In this document: piece by piece, positions 53,010-60,633 of the stretch
Layout: each line of letters starts with the position of its first letter
Numbering within the stretch: position 1 is the stretch's first letter
Origin: Caballeronia ptereochthonis
GTDB lineage: Bacteria > Pseudomonadota > Gammaproteobacteria > Burkholderiales > Burkholderiaceae
Length of the DNA stretch: 64,000 nucleotides
Direction: 5' to 3'
NCBI RefSeq assembly: GCF_001545075.1
Contig: NZ_FCOB02000008.1
Span: 124,001-188,000, forward strand
The notes under the pieces: model-generated
Database searches by the model: none
What the model was told of the DNA's origin: nothing
What the model saw: the letters and a program-made list of their open reading frames with translations, nothing else
Made by a program: the position numbers and the translations under genes

Positions 53010-53492
53010 GTGTCCTGATGTGTCCTGAGTGCTTGCGAATGTGGTGGTCGGGCGGCGGTCTTCGGCGCGCGTCGGCGGATCCGGGTTGCGGCAGGTCGGC
53101 GCCGCGAGCGGCGCAGTGGCGAGTGACCGCGCGCATGGCATGTGACGCGCCGTGGCGCGCTGCCCGCCGTGCTCACGATGCACGTGAGCCGCTCTCCCTG
53201 ATCGTGCGTCGGTTCAGGATCGTCTGCCCGGCGCGGCCGGATCGTTGCAAACGAGCCTATCTCATAAACGCTATTTAACCATTCGCAACGACCTTGCGGC
53301 AATGCGCGGCCCGGAAGCGGCGCAATTTGTCCGATCGGCGTGGAGCGCTGCGCGCGCATCCGGAAAGGTTCGCCGCGCACGCAGAGAATTTACAAGGCGA
53401 CGGCGTAATTGTTACCCGTTCGACAGGTCCGCGATGCGGCAGCGCGGTGTTTCGACTCGCGCGAACATTTCCTGCACACGAGTCATCGGTTG
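53010..53492. other. Intergenic region between the activator and the stress genes
   Basis: About 480 nt without a supported gene. It should hold the promoter of the activator and possible upstream activating sites for the sigma-54-like promoter at its right end. An AT-rich patch stands at about 53255-53280. Confidence 0.4.
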
Positions 53493-53508
53493 TGGCATGA
53501 AAGCTGCG
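53493..53508 (+). promoter_or_regulatory. Sigma-54-like promoter before a membrane protein gene
   Basis: TGGCAT-GAAAG-CTGC: GG and GC are 10 bases apart as sigma-54 requires. It lies about 90 nt upstream of the ATG. The -12 element is CTGC rather than TTGC, so it is a weaker match than the otsA site. Confidence 0.45.
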
Positions 53509-53598
53509 TGATGGTTGGCAGAGCTTATTCGAAAGTGCCGCCGGCAAGCCTGCATCAACGGCGCAGGCACGAGGACGGGCGAGAGAGGCAAAGGCATC

Positions 53599-53946
53599 AT
53601 GGAAGATTTCTTCAATTTCGACGTCGCCGCGCACGAGCGCGCCAGGACCGCGCGACGGACTTGCGCGCCGTACGTGCACGGATCGCGCGGCGATCGGCAG
53701 GAACTCGCGGCGGGCGAACCGATCGACATTTATCATTGGGCCGCGGTCGCGTTGGTGACTGCGCTCATGTGCGCGGTGCTAGGCTATGCCGCAGGTACGG
53801 CCGCGCTCGCGCGCGCCGCGAACGTGACGAGCCTCGTGTTCGGCACGATGGGCGGCGCGCTGGTGGCGAGCGGCGTCGTGCGCAGCCTGCGCGCGCGCGT
53901 CGCGGCGGGCGCGCGTCTCGCCGTACCCGTCGGCAAGACGCACTGA
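53599..53946 (+). CDS. Small membrane protein of the stress cluster
   Basis: 115 aa. A hydrophilic N-terminal part (about 1-45) rich in Arg/Glu is followed by two predicted membrane helices (about 48-70, AAVALVTALMCAVLGYAAGTAA, and about 80-100) and a basic tail. No known domain is recognised. The ATG at 53599 gives the compact form; an upstream reading frame is possible but lacks an SD. It is the first gene of a co-oriented run with DUF883 and another small gene. The role in envelope stress is inferred from neighbours only. Confidence 0.6.
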   Translation: MEDFFNFDVAAHERARTARRTCAPYVHGSRGDRQELAAGEPIDIYHWAAVALVTALMCAVLGYAAGTAALARAANVTSLVFGTMGGALVASGVVRSLRARVAAGARLAVPVGKTH

Positions 53947-54020
53947 CGGCACAGACGCGTGCGTGCCGGTTCGCATCGGCCTCGTACGCATGGACCCCAC
54001 TTAGGCGAGGACTTCCCTAC

Positions 54021-54338
54021 ATGAGTCAGACGACTGTCCAGCTTGCGTTGGGCAAGCAAAAGATCATCGAAGACATCAAGGTGCTGCTGAACGATTCGGA
54101 AGAGTTGCTGCGACTCTCGGCGTCGCTGCCCGGCGAAGGTGTCGACGCGCTTCGCTCGCGGCTGCGCGAGCATCTCGATTCGGCCCGCGTCGCGCTGGAA
54201 GACGCGCAGGCGAATGCGCAGAGCCGCTACCGCACGGGCATCGACTGCACCGAGAAGTACGTCAAGGAAAATCCCTGGCAATCGCTCGGCATCGCGGCGG
54301 GCATCGGCTTTCTGGTGGGTCTGCTGGTGTCCCGATGA
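54021..54338 (+). CDS. DUF883/ElaB-type inner-membrane protein
   Basis: 105 aa of the ElaB/YqjD family. A helical, charged part (about 1-85) is followed by a C-terminal membrane helix with the conserved ENPWQSLGIAAGIGFLVGLLV. Relatives anchor ribosomes or protect under stress at the inner membrane in stationary phase; the role here is inferred from the family. It lies 74 nt after the preceding gene on the same strand. Confidence 0.88.
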   Translation: MSQTTVQLALGKQKIIEDIKVLLNDSEELLRLSASLPGEGVDALRSRLREHLDSARVALEDAQANAQSRYRTGIDCTEKYVKENPWQSLGIAAGIGFLVGLLVSR

Positions 54339-54454
54339 TTTTTTCGCCGCTTTCCTGCCGGTTTCTTGCCGGTTTTTGCCTGCGGCACGGCAAATCGCGG
54401 TGACCGCCGTTTTGCGGCGCCATCGAATTTTCATGACCATGGGAGAGAACACAA

Positions 54455-54691
54455 ATGGCACGGTCTTCGATCGGAATCTTCGGCGCGTTGTTCGCAGTCG
54501 GCAGCGTGCTTGCCTGGAAATGGGTGCAATCGCAGGACGCCGCAGGGCGGCGCACGGCGCGTGACCTGAGCCGCTGGGAAGACGAGGGCGGCAAGGTGCT
54601 GACGCCCGCCGGTGGCGAGAGCACACACGCCGTCAATGGCCATGGCGCGGTGGGCGGCACCGCCGACGCGTGGCATTTCCCGCGCAGTTGA
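54455..54691 (+). CDS. Small membrane-anchored hypothetical protein
   Basis: 78 aa. GGGAGAG lies seven bases before the ATG. A hydrophobic N-terminal segment (IGIFGALFAVGSVLAWKWV) could anchor it, and the rest is charged and Gly-rich, ending DAWHFPRS. No family recognised. Last gene of the run before a terminator at 54769. Confidence 0.6.
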   Translation: MARSSIGIFGALFAVGSVLAWKWVQSQDAAGRRTARDLSRWEDEGGKVLTPAGGESTHAVNGHGAVGGTADAWHFPRS

Positions 54692-55048
54692 AACCGCAGG
54701 CGCAAATAGCCTGAAAGGCGAGGTGAATGCCTCGACCAGTTGGCGTATTTGATGATGCGGCCAATGAAACGCACGCTTTGCCAGCGTGCGTTTTTATCTT
54801 GATAAACGCTTATAATCAGTGCGAATCTGCCATAAGTTGTGTAAATGGAAAAACTTACGGCGGTTTCAGGCCAAGCGTGCAGAACATCGGAAATTATTTT
54901 GATTTTTCGCGGATTTTACGGCCCGTCGGCGAATTGAAGCGGACGCCGCCGTGAATCCCATCGGCCCGTGCGGCAGCGACCGGACGGAGACGACCACGCC
55001 AGTGTCAGGCGTGTGATCCTGAAACGCTTTGGAAGAATTCGAGACGCA
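54692..55048. other. Intergenic region before the receiver-type activator
   Basis: A terminator stands at 54769-54796 and a perfect TATAAT at 54811-54816 without a convincing -35 box. The activator may be transcribed from here with a leader of about 230 nt. No gene is supported. Confidence 0.4.
54769..54796 (+). terminator. Rho-independent terminator of the small-protein run
   Basis: ACGCACGCT pairs with AGCGTGCGT around TTGCC and is followed by TTTTA. Confidence 0.85.
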
Positions 55049-56452
55049 ATGCCACACGTATTGATTGTCGATGACGATCCCAGTACCCGCGAGGCGCTAG
55101 CCGCGATCATCGGCGAAGACGGACTGACGACGGCCACGGCCAGCGATTTGCGCGAGGCGCGCATCCAGCTCGTGCGGCAGACGCCGGACGTCGTGTTCAC
55201 CGATCTGAAGCTGCCCGACGGCACGGGCGTCGACCTGTTCGAGGATCTCGACCCGCGCTCGGGCGTCGAGGTGATCGTCATCACCGGTCACGCGACGGTG
55301 GAATCCGCCGTCAGCGCGCTCAAAATGGGCGCCGCCGACTATCTGGTCAAGCCGATCAACATGCAGCGCGTGAAGGCGATTCTTTCGCGCCTGCCGCGCG
55401 CCGGCGACCTGAAGGCCGAGATCGGCACCTTGCGCGGCGAGCTGCGCCGCATGGGCCGCTTCGGCCTGATGCTCGGCAATTCGCCCGCCATGCAGATCGT
55501 CTACGACCAGATCGGGCGCGTCGCGCCGACCGCCGCGTCCGTGCTGCTGATCGGCGAATCCGGCACCGGCAAGGAAGTCGCCGCCCAGACGCTGCACGAG
55601 CTCAGCCTGCGCCGCAAGCATTCGTTCATCGCGGTGAACTGCGGCGCGATTTCGCCGAACCTGATCGAATCCGAGATGTTCGGGCACGAGCGCGGCTCGT
55701 TTACGGGCGCGGATCGCCAGCACAAAGGCTATTTCGAGCGCGCGAACGGCGGCACGCTGTTCCTCGACGAAATCACCGAGATGCCGATCGAGCTTCAGGT
55801 GAAGCTCCTGCGCGTGCTCGAGACGGGCATGTTCATGCGCGTCGGCACGACCAAGGAAATCGAGACGGACGTGCGCCTGATCGCCGCGACCAACCGCGAT
55901 CCCGAGCAGGCGGTGCTCGAAGGCAAGCTGCGCCTCGATCTCTATCACCGCCTGAACGTGTTCCCGATCAACTTGCCGCCGCTGCGGGAGCGGGGCAAGG
56001 ACGTCGAGCTGCTCGGGCAGGCGTTCCTCGACGAGCTCAACAACCGCTACGGCACGAAGAAGGTGTTTCCGTCCGCCGTGCGCGAGATGCTGGCCTCGTA
56101 CAACTGGCCCGGCAACGTGCGCGAGCTGAAGAACTACGTGCAGCGCGCGTACATCATGTCGGCGTCCGATTCGGACAGCACGGCGACGGTGCCGCTGCAG
56201 ATCTCGCTCTCGAAGCCTTCGGCGGGCACGGCCGTGACGATTCCGTTCGGCACCTCGCTCGCGCAGGCCGACCGGCAGCTCATTCTCGCGACGCTCGACC
56301 AGTGCGGCGGCGTGAAGACGCGCGCCGCCGAAATCCTCGGCATCAGCCTGAAAACGCTCTACAACCGGCTCGTCGAGTACGGCGAGGACGCGCACAAGGC
56401 GGCGGTCGGGGAGAGCGGAGAGGTGAGCGAGTCCGACAGCGAAAATCCCTGA
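55049..56452 (+). CDS. Sigma-54 response regulator (NtrC family)
   Basis: 467 aa. Receiver (1-115) with VDDD at 8-10 and phospho-acceptor Asp52 in VVFTDLKLPDG, followed by a short linker. The AAA+ domain has Walker A GESGTGKE (about 168-175), contact loop GSFTGA (about 215), Walker B LFLDEI and [18 protein letters not shown]-terminal Fis HTH ends in [20 protein letters not shown]. The acidic tail is disordered. No sensor kinase gene is adjacent, so the phosphodonor is unknown. Closely resembles the receiver-less activator 2 kb upstream. Confidence 0.95.
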   Translation: MPHVLIVDDDPSTREALAAIIGEDGLTTATASDLREARIQLVRQTPDVVFTDLKLPDGTGVDLFEDLDPRSGVEVIVITGHATVESAVSALKMGAADYLVKPINMQRVKAILSRLPRAGDLKAEIGTLRGELRRMGRFGLMLGNSPAMQIVYDQIGRVAPTAASVLLIGESGTGKEVAAQTLHELSLRRKHSFIAVNCGAISPNLIESEMFGHERGSFTGADRQHKGYFERANGGTLFLDEITEMPIELQVKLLRVLETGMFMRVGTTKEIETDVRLIAATNRDPEQAVLEGKLRLDLYHRLNVFPINLPPLRERGKDVELLGQAFLDELNNRYGTKKVFPSAVREMLASYNWPGNVRELKNYVQRAYIMSASDSDSTATVPLQISLSKPSAGTAVTIPFGTSLAQADRQLILATLDQCGGVKTRAAEILGISLKTLYNRLVEYGEDAHKAAVGESGEVSESDSENP

Positions 56453-56478
56453 ACTTCGCTTATCTTTAGACGAAAACG

Positions 56479-56512
56479 ACGCCTGCAGCTCGCAAAAGCG
56501 CAGGCGTTTTTC
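56479..56512 (+). terminator. Rho-independent terminator of the response regulator gene
   Basis: ACGCCTGC pairs with GCAGGCGT and TTTT follows. It is 27 nt past the stop. Confidence 0.85.
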
Positions 56513-56575
56513 ATTGGCAGGCGCGTTTTCTACGCCGATAATGTGACAGGAAGAAAACGAACGGAAGGATCCGAG

Positions 56576-56591
56576 GGGCATGCCCCTTGCT
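56576..56591 (+). promoter_or_regulatory. Sigma-54-like promoter before the proline-rich protein
   Basis: GGGCAT-GCCCC-TTGCT: GG to GC spacing is exactly 10 and the -12 element is the full TTGCT. It is 100 nt before the ATG. GGGGCATGCCCC also reads as a palindrome, so an operator is another possibility. Confidence 0.45.
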
Positions 56592-56690
56592 GCCTGTGAG
56601 TGACATCCCGAGATGACATCCGCGCGTAGCGCGAAGGCGCCGGTGCCAAGGTGAGGGAAAGTACGATCACAAGACCGCAAGGAGCCCGTC

Positions 56691-56882
56691 ATGTCCGATT
56701 GCCGTATTGAAGCACAGACGCCGCAGCCGCCGGACCCGCCGGTGACGCCGCCCGATGAGCCGCCGCCCACGCCGATTCCGCCCGACACGAATCCGGATCC
56801 GACGCGCGAGCCGCCGGAGCCGCCGTCGCAGCCAATCGGCGATCCGCCGCCCGGGCCGGGCGATACGCCGCACGTGTATTGA
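56691..56882 (+). CDS. Proline-rich small protein
   Basis: 63 aa, nearly 40 percent Pro, with repeating PP-P acidic units (DPPVTPPDEPPPTPIPPD). An AAGGAG stands nine bases before the ATG, which supports translation. It has no signal peptide or membrane segment. A low-complexity, probably unfolded protein; role unknown. A perfect hairpin terminator lies about 118 nt after the stop. Confidence 0.65.
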   Translation: MSDCRIEAQTPQPPDPPVTPPDEPPPTPIPPDTNPDPTREPPEPPSQPIGDPPPGPGDTPHVY

Positions 56883-56999
56883 GGCAGGACGCAGTGAAAG
56901 ACGCTGGACTGCAGACGTTGGACAATGCCCAGAATTCGTGCAAGGTTTGAAGAAGTTTCCATCCCGGAAGTAGGGATTACAACGGATAACGCAATAATG

Positions 57000-57032
57000 A
57001 CCGGCGACACGTATTGTCGCCGGTCGTTTTTT
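57000..57032 (+). terminator. Rho-independent terminator after the proline-rich gene
   Basis: ACCGGCGACA and TGTCGCCGGT form a perfect 10-bp stem, loop CGTAT, then TTTTTT. Confidence 0.9.
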
Positions 57033-57113
57033 CTGAAACTGCGCTCACCGAAGCGCAACGGGTCCGACGCCGCCGACGTCACTATCGCGACGGCCTTCTT
57101 CTCTGGAGGCATC

Positions 57114-57350
57114 ATGAGGCATCCCGCACTTCGACGCTCCGCGCGTCACTCTTCCAAGCGCGAAGCGCGCGCCGAGGCCGCCAAGGCAGCCGACGCGCAG
57201 ACGGCGTCCGCGCCGCCCGCCGATCACGATCCCGCCGGTCAGAACCGCCCTGCGCCTGGCGCTCCGCCCGACGGGGAGCATAACCAGGGCGGCGTGCGTC
57301 GCGAGGGAATCGACTACCAGCGCGACCTCGGATCCGAGCAGGACGCGTGA
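57114..57350 (+). CDS. Small Ala/Pro/Glu-rich hypothetical protein
   Basis: 78 aa. TGGAGG stands six bases before the ATG. The N-terminal part is Arg/Lys/Ala-rich (RHSSKREARAEAAKAA), the rest hydrophilic and Gly/Asp-rich, ending YQRDLGSEQDA. No family recognised; likely disordered. It lies between the terminator at 57000 and the otsA promoter and could use its own promoter. A longer in-frame frame to 56925 is rejected, as it crosses the terminator. Confidence 0.5.
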   Translation: MRHPALRRSARHSSKREARAEAAKAADAQTASAPPADHDPAGQNRPAPGAPPDGEHNQGGVRREGIDYQRDLGSEQDA

Positions 57351-57472
57351 TTTCAGCCGGTCCGCAATCCGGCCAAAAAGAACAAAAATTTCTACGCGAC
57401 GTGCGGTTGTCGCGTGTTTTCGTTCGTCCGTAACATCCACATACATATTTTTATTTACGAATAGCAACAAAA

Positions 57473-57488
57473 CGGCACAACTTTTGCA
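57473..57488 (+). promoter_or_regulatory. Sigma-54 promoter of otsA
   Basis: CGGCAC-AACTT-TTGCA matches the consensus TGGCAC-N5-TTGCA in all but the first base. GG and GC are 10 bases apart, and the site lies 55 nt before the otsA ATG. The surrounding sequence is unusually AT-rich, as common at sigma-54 promoters. Confidence 0.7.
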
Positions 57489-57542
57489 TACCCTTGAGCG
57501 CCAATTCGAGCATGCAACGACAACTGATGAGGTGATGCTGTA

Positions 57543-58991
57543 ATGAGCAGATTGATCGTGGTATCGAATCGCGTCGCGCCGATCCAGGAAGGCAAGCCCA
57601 GTGCGGGCGGTCTCGCGATCGGCGTTCTGGACGCGCTCAAGGAGACGGGGGGCGTGTGGTTCGGTTGGAGCGGCGAGATCGTCGGCGAGTCGGGCGCGCC
57701 CGTCGTGGAGAAGGGCGGCAAGGTGACCTACGCGACCGTGGGGCTCACGCGCCGCGATTACGACCAGTACTACCGGGGTTTCTCGAACGCCACGCTGTGG
57801 CCGACCTTTCACTATCGCAACGACCTCTCGCGCTTCGACCGCGAGGAGTACGCGGGCTACATGCGCGTCAACGGGAGCCTGGCCGCGAAGCTGAAGACGC
57901 TTCTCAAGCCCGACGACATCATCTGGGTGCACGACTATCACATGCTGCCGTTCGCGCAAGAGCTGAGAAAGCTCGGCGTGGCAAATCCGATCGGTTTTTT
58001 CCTGCACATTCCGTTTCCGGTGCCGGAGATAATGCGCACGGTGCCGCCGCACGAGGAACTGATCGCGGCGATGTGCCAGTACGACGTCGTCGGCTTCCAG
58101 ACGGAAAGCGACAAGCAGTCGTTCATCGATTACGTGGAGCGCACGAGCCGCGGCCATTTCAGCGACGACGGCATGCTGCAGGCGTTCGGCCGCATGCTCA
58201 AGGTCGGCGCGTACCCGATCGGCATCTATCCGGAGGCCATCGCCAAGTCGGCCGAGCAGTTCTCCGACCGCAAGCAGGTGAAGAGCCTGCGCGACAGCAT
58301 GCGCGGGCGCAAGCTCATCATGAGCGTCGACCGTCTCGATTACTCGAAGGGACTCGTCGAGCGCTTCCAGGCGTTCGAGCGGCTGCTCCTCAACGCGCCG
58401 GGCTGGCATGGCCGCGTGTCGCTCGTGCAGATCGCGCCGCCGACGCGCGCGGACGTGCAGACCTACCAGCGCATCCGCCAGAACCTGGAGGGTGAAGCGG
58501 GGCGCATCAACGGGCGCTTCGCGCAGCTCGACTGGACGCCGATCCAGTATCTCAACCGCAAGTACGAGCGCAATCTGCTGATGGCGCTGTTCCGCCTCTC
58601 GCAGGTCGGCTATGTGACGCCGCTGCGCGACGGCATGAATCTGGTCGCGAAGGAATACGTCGCGTCGCAGGATCCGGCCGATCCGGGCGCGCTGGTGCTC
58701 TCGCAGTTCGCGGGCGCGGCCGATCAGCTGCCGGGCGCGCTCGTCGTGAATCCGTTCGATCTCTCGCAGATGTCCGAGGCGCTGGAGCGCGCGCTGTCGA
58801 TGCCGCTCGCCGAGCGGCAGGCGCGTCACGCCGACATGATGGCGCCGCTGCGCGAGAACAATCTCTCGGTCTGGCGCGATTCGTTCCTGTCGGACTTGCG
58901 CAGCGTCGCGACGGCGACATCGGTCACGGAAATGACCGTCAAGACGGTGAAGGGCGCGACGGAAGCGAAGCGCCCGGCGGCGAAGGCCTGA
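57543..58991 (+). CDS. otsA: Trehalose-6-phosphate synthase (OtsA)
   Basis: 482 aa GT20 enzyme joining UDP-glucose and glucose-6-phosphate. The N-terminal loop NRVAPIQEGKPSAGGLAIGV, the WVHDYHMLPFA segment, HIPFPVPE and SVDRLDYSKGLVERFQAFER match the family, as does LVAKEYVASQ for the nucleotide. Trehalose is an osmoprotectant. No otsB phosphatase gene is adjacent. The start is directly at MSRLIVVSNRV. The strong sigma-54 site upstream suggests stress induction by one of the activators nearby. Confidence 0.96.
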   Translation: MSRLIVVSNRVAPIQEGKPSAGGLAIGVLDALKETGGVWFGWSGEIVGESGAPVVEKGGKVTYATVGLTRRDYDQYYRGFSNATLWPTFHYRNDLSRFDREEYAGYMRVNGSLAAKLKTLLKPDDIIWVHDYHMLPFAQELRKLGVANPIGFFLHIPFPVPEIMRTVPPHEELIAAMCQYDVVGFQTESDKQSFIDYVERTSRGHFSDDGMLQAFGRMLKVGAYPIGIYPEAIAKSAEQFSDRKQVKSLRDSMRGRKLIMSVDRLDYSKGLVERFQAFERLLLNAPGWHGRVSLVQIAPPTRADVQTYQRIRQNLEGEAGRINGRFAQLDWTPIQYLNRKYERNLLMALFRLSQVGYVTPLRDGMNLVAKEYVASQDPADPGALVLSQFAGAADQLPGALVVNPFDLSQMSEALERALSMPLAERQARHADMMAPLRENNLSVWRDSFLSDLRSVATATSVTEMTVKTVKGATEAKRPAAKA

Positions 58992-59020
58992 AGCCGCGCT
59001 GAAACTCGTCGCACACATCG

Positions 59021-59051
59021 ACCCGCGTTTCGGGAGAAGCGCGGGTTTTTT
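59021..59051 (+). terminator. Rho-independent terminator of otsA
   Basis: ACCCGCG pairs with CGCGGGT around a 12-base loop and TTTTTT follows, 30 nt past the stop. Confidence 0.75.
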
Positions 59052-59072
59052 GCGCTCATCGGCCCGCGTCCG

Positions 59073-59088
59073 CGGAACGAGACTTGCG
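59073..59088 (+). promoter_or_regulatory. Sigma-54-like promoter before the acidic protein
   Basis: CGGAAC-GAGAC-TTGC: GG to GC is 10 bases and the -12 TTGC is intact, but the -24 box deviates at two positions. It begins 22 nt after the otsA terminator and 49 nt before the next ATG. Confidence 0.4.
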
Positions 59089-59121
59089 AACTCGTCATGG
59101 ACACGAACGAAGGAGGTCATG

Positions 59122-59466
59122 ATGAGCGGAAGCACACTGAACCCGCCGGAAGACGACGGCGCGGAATACGGCAAGGGACACGGAACGGGCGCGCTCGGCC
59201 CGAGCGACTCGTCGGACAGCGGCTCGGACGTGCAGGGCGAAAAGCGCTATCCGGGCGAGATCGAGGACGAACTCGATGCGCACGCCCTCGGCCAGTCCGA
59301 AGGCGAGCTCAATAGCGACACGGACCGCTTCGGCACGGGCGAAGCGGCATCGGCGGACGGCGACAATCATCTCGAACCGGACGCCGACATCCTGCCCGAC
59401 GAAATCGCGGACGAAACGCGCGGCCTGGCCGACGAGGACGCCGAACCGGACGCGGACCAGCCCTGA
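59122..59466 (+). CDS. Acidic, probably disordered protein
   Basis: 114 aa with a high share of Asp/Glu and Gly/Ser. No membrane segment or signal peptide. Repeating acidic stretches, for example EPDADILPDEIADETRG and DEDAEPDADQP. AAGGAGGT stands about five bases before the second of two adjacent ATGs, which is why 59122 is preferred to 59119. Function is not recognised; such proteins can act as hydrophilins under desiccation or osmotic stress, which would fit the otsA neighbour, but this is speculation. Confidence 0.65.
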   Translation: MSGSTLNPPEDDGAEYGKGHGTGALGPSDSSDSGSDVQGEKRYPGEIEDELDAHALGQSEGELNSDTDRFGTGEAASADGDNHLEPDADILPDEIADETRGLADEDAEPDADQP

Positions 59467-59591
59467 TTCGCTCTCAACGACGCAGTTCCGACGCGGCGCG
59501 CTCCGGACGGAGTGCGCCGTTTTTACACGCGCCTCGCAGCGCGGGCTAACATCGGCGATTGGCACTCTTCGCCGCGCTCACGCACTCGCCG

Positions 59592-60503
59592 ATGAATCAG
59601 GACGTCCGCGCTACTCAATCCGCACCGGTCGCCTCGGGCCGAACCTCGCGTTTCGGCTGGCTCTCGTGGATCGTCGACCCCGTCACGCAATGGACGCAGG
59701 ACCACTGCCTGATGTTCTCGGCGTCGATCGCGTTCTTCGCGGCGTTCTCGCTCGCGCCGACGCTCGTCATCGTGATCTCGGTGGCGAGCGTGTTCTTCGG
59801 CGCCGATGCCGTGCAGGGGCGGCTCTTCGACGAGATCAGAGGCGTCGTGGGCGTGGACGCGGCGCACGCGCTGGAGGCGATCGTGGCGAACGCGTGGCAT
59901 GCGGACATCGCGCGCAGCACGGCGATCCTGTCGCTCGCGGGCGTGCTGATCGGCGCGTCGGCGACCTTTTCGTCGCTGCATAGCGCCCTCAACGTCATCT
60001 GGCCGACGCCCGCCGTGAGCACGCGCGAGAGCATCGTCACGCTGCTGCGCGTGCGGCTGATGTCGTTCGGCCTGGTGGTCGGCGCGGGACTGCTCGTCGC
60101 CGTGCTGCTCGTGCTCGATGCGCTCGTCGAGATACTCGGCCACTGGGTGCTCGGCGACGGCAGTCCGTTCATCGTGCTCTCGGACCTCACGCGGCGCGCG
60201 ATCTCGCTCGCCGTGCTGACGATCGCGTTCACAGTGCTGCTCAAGTTCCTGCCGACGACGCGCATGCTCTGGCGCGACGCCGTGCTCGGCGCCGCCGCCG
60301 CCGCGCTGCTCTTCGAAGGCGGCAAGCGGCTCTTCGCGTTCTATCTCGCGCACGCGGGCACGGCGAACACGTTCGGCGCGGCGGGGTCGCTCGCGATCAT
60401 CCTCATGTGGCTCTACTACTCGGCCGCCGTGTTCCTGCTCGGCGCGGAGCTTTCGGCGACGGCGGCCCGAAAGCGCACGCATCGCGCATCGGGCTGGCGC
60501 TGA
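59592..60503 (+). CDS. YihY/BrkB-type inner-membrane protein
   Basis: 303 aa with six predicted membrane helices (for example SIAFFAAFSLAPTLVIVISV, about 40-60, and NTFGAAGSLAIILMWLYYSAAV near the end). FSASIAFFAAFSLAPTL is the family core. Often labelled ribonuclease BN by old error; the real role is unresolved. The first 30 residues are hydrophilic and cytosolic. The ATG at 59592 was preferred to the upstream Met in the same frame. It converges with rpoN, separated by the terminator at 60511. Confidence 0.85.
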   Translation: MNQDVRATQSAPVASGRTSRFGWLSWIVDPVTQWTQDHCLMFSASIAFFAAFSLAPTLVIVISVASVFFGADAVQGRLFDEIRGVVGVDAAHALEAIVANAWHADIARSTAILSLAGVLIGASATFSSLHSALNVIWPTPAVSTRESIVTLLRVRLMSFGLVVGAGLLVAVLLVLDALVEILGHWVLGDGSPFIVLSDLTRRAISLAVLTIAFTVLLKFLPTTRMLWRDAVLGAAAAALLFEGGKRLFAFYLAHAGTANTFGAAGSLAIILMWLYYSAAVFLLGAELSATAARKRTHRASGWR

Positions 60504-60510
60504 GCGTCCG

Positions 60511-60540
60511 AAAAAAAAGGCCGTCCGTGAACGGACGGCC
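60511..60540 (-). terminator. Rho-independent terminator of rpoN
   Basis: GGCCGTCCG-TGAA-CGGACGGCC with AAAAAAAA on the plus strand, so the T-run serves the minus strand. It lies 94 nt past the rpoN stop. Confidence 0.85.
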
Positions 60541-60633
60541 TGTCGGCTACGCTCCCTGTCGCTCAGACGCCTCGCTTGACCGGGTCGTCGCCGAGCGCTC
60601 GAAAGCGTAAAAGCGGTGTGCGCGCGCGCCTCA

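Noticed and set aside
54811..54816. Perfect TATAAT as promoter of the response-regulator activator
   Set aside because: No -35 box at suitable distance; noted only as a possibility, not called as a promoter.
59559..59591. Upstream start for the YihY-type gene
   Set aside because: The extension has no SD and lacks family similarity; the Met at 59592 is better placed.
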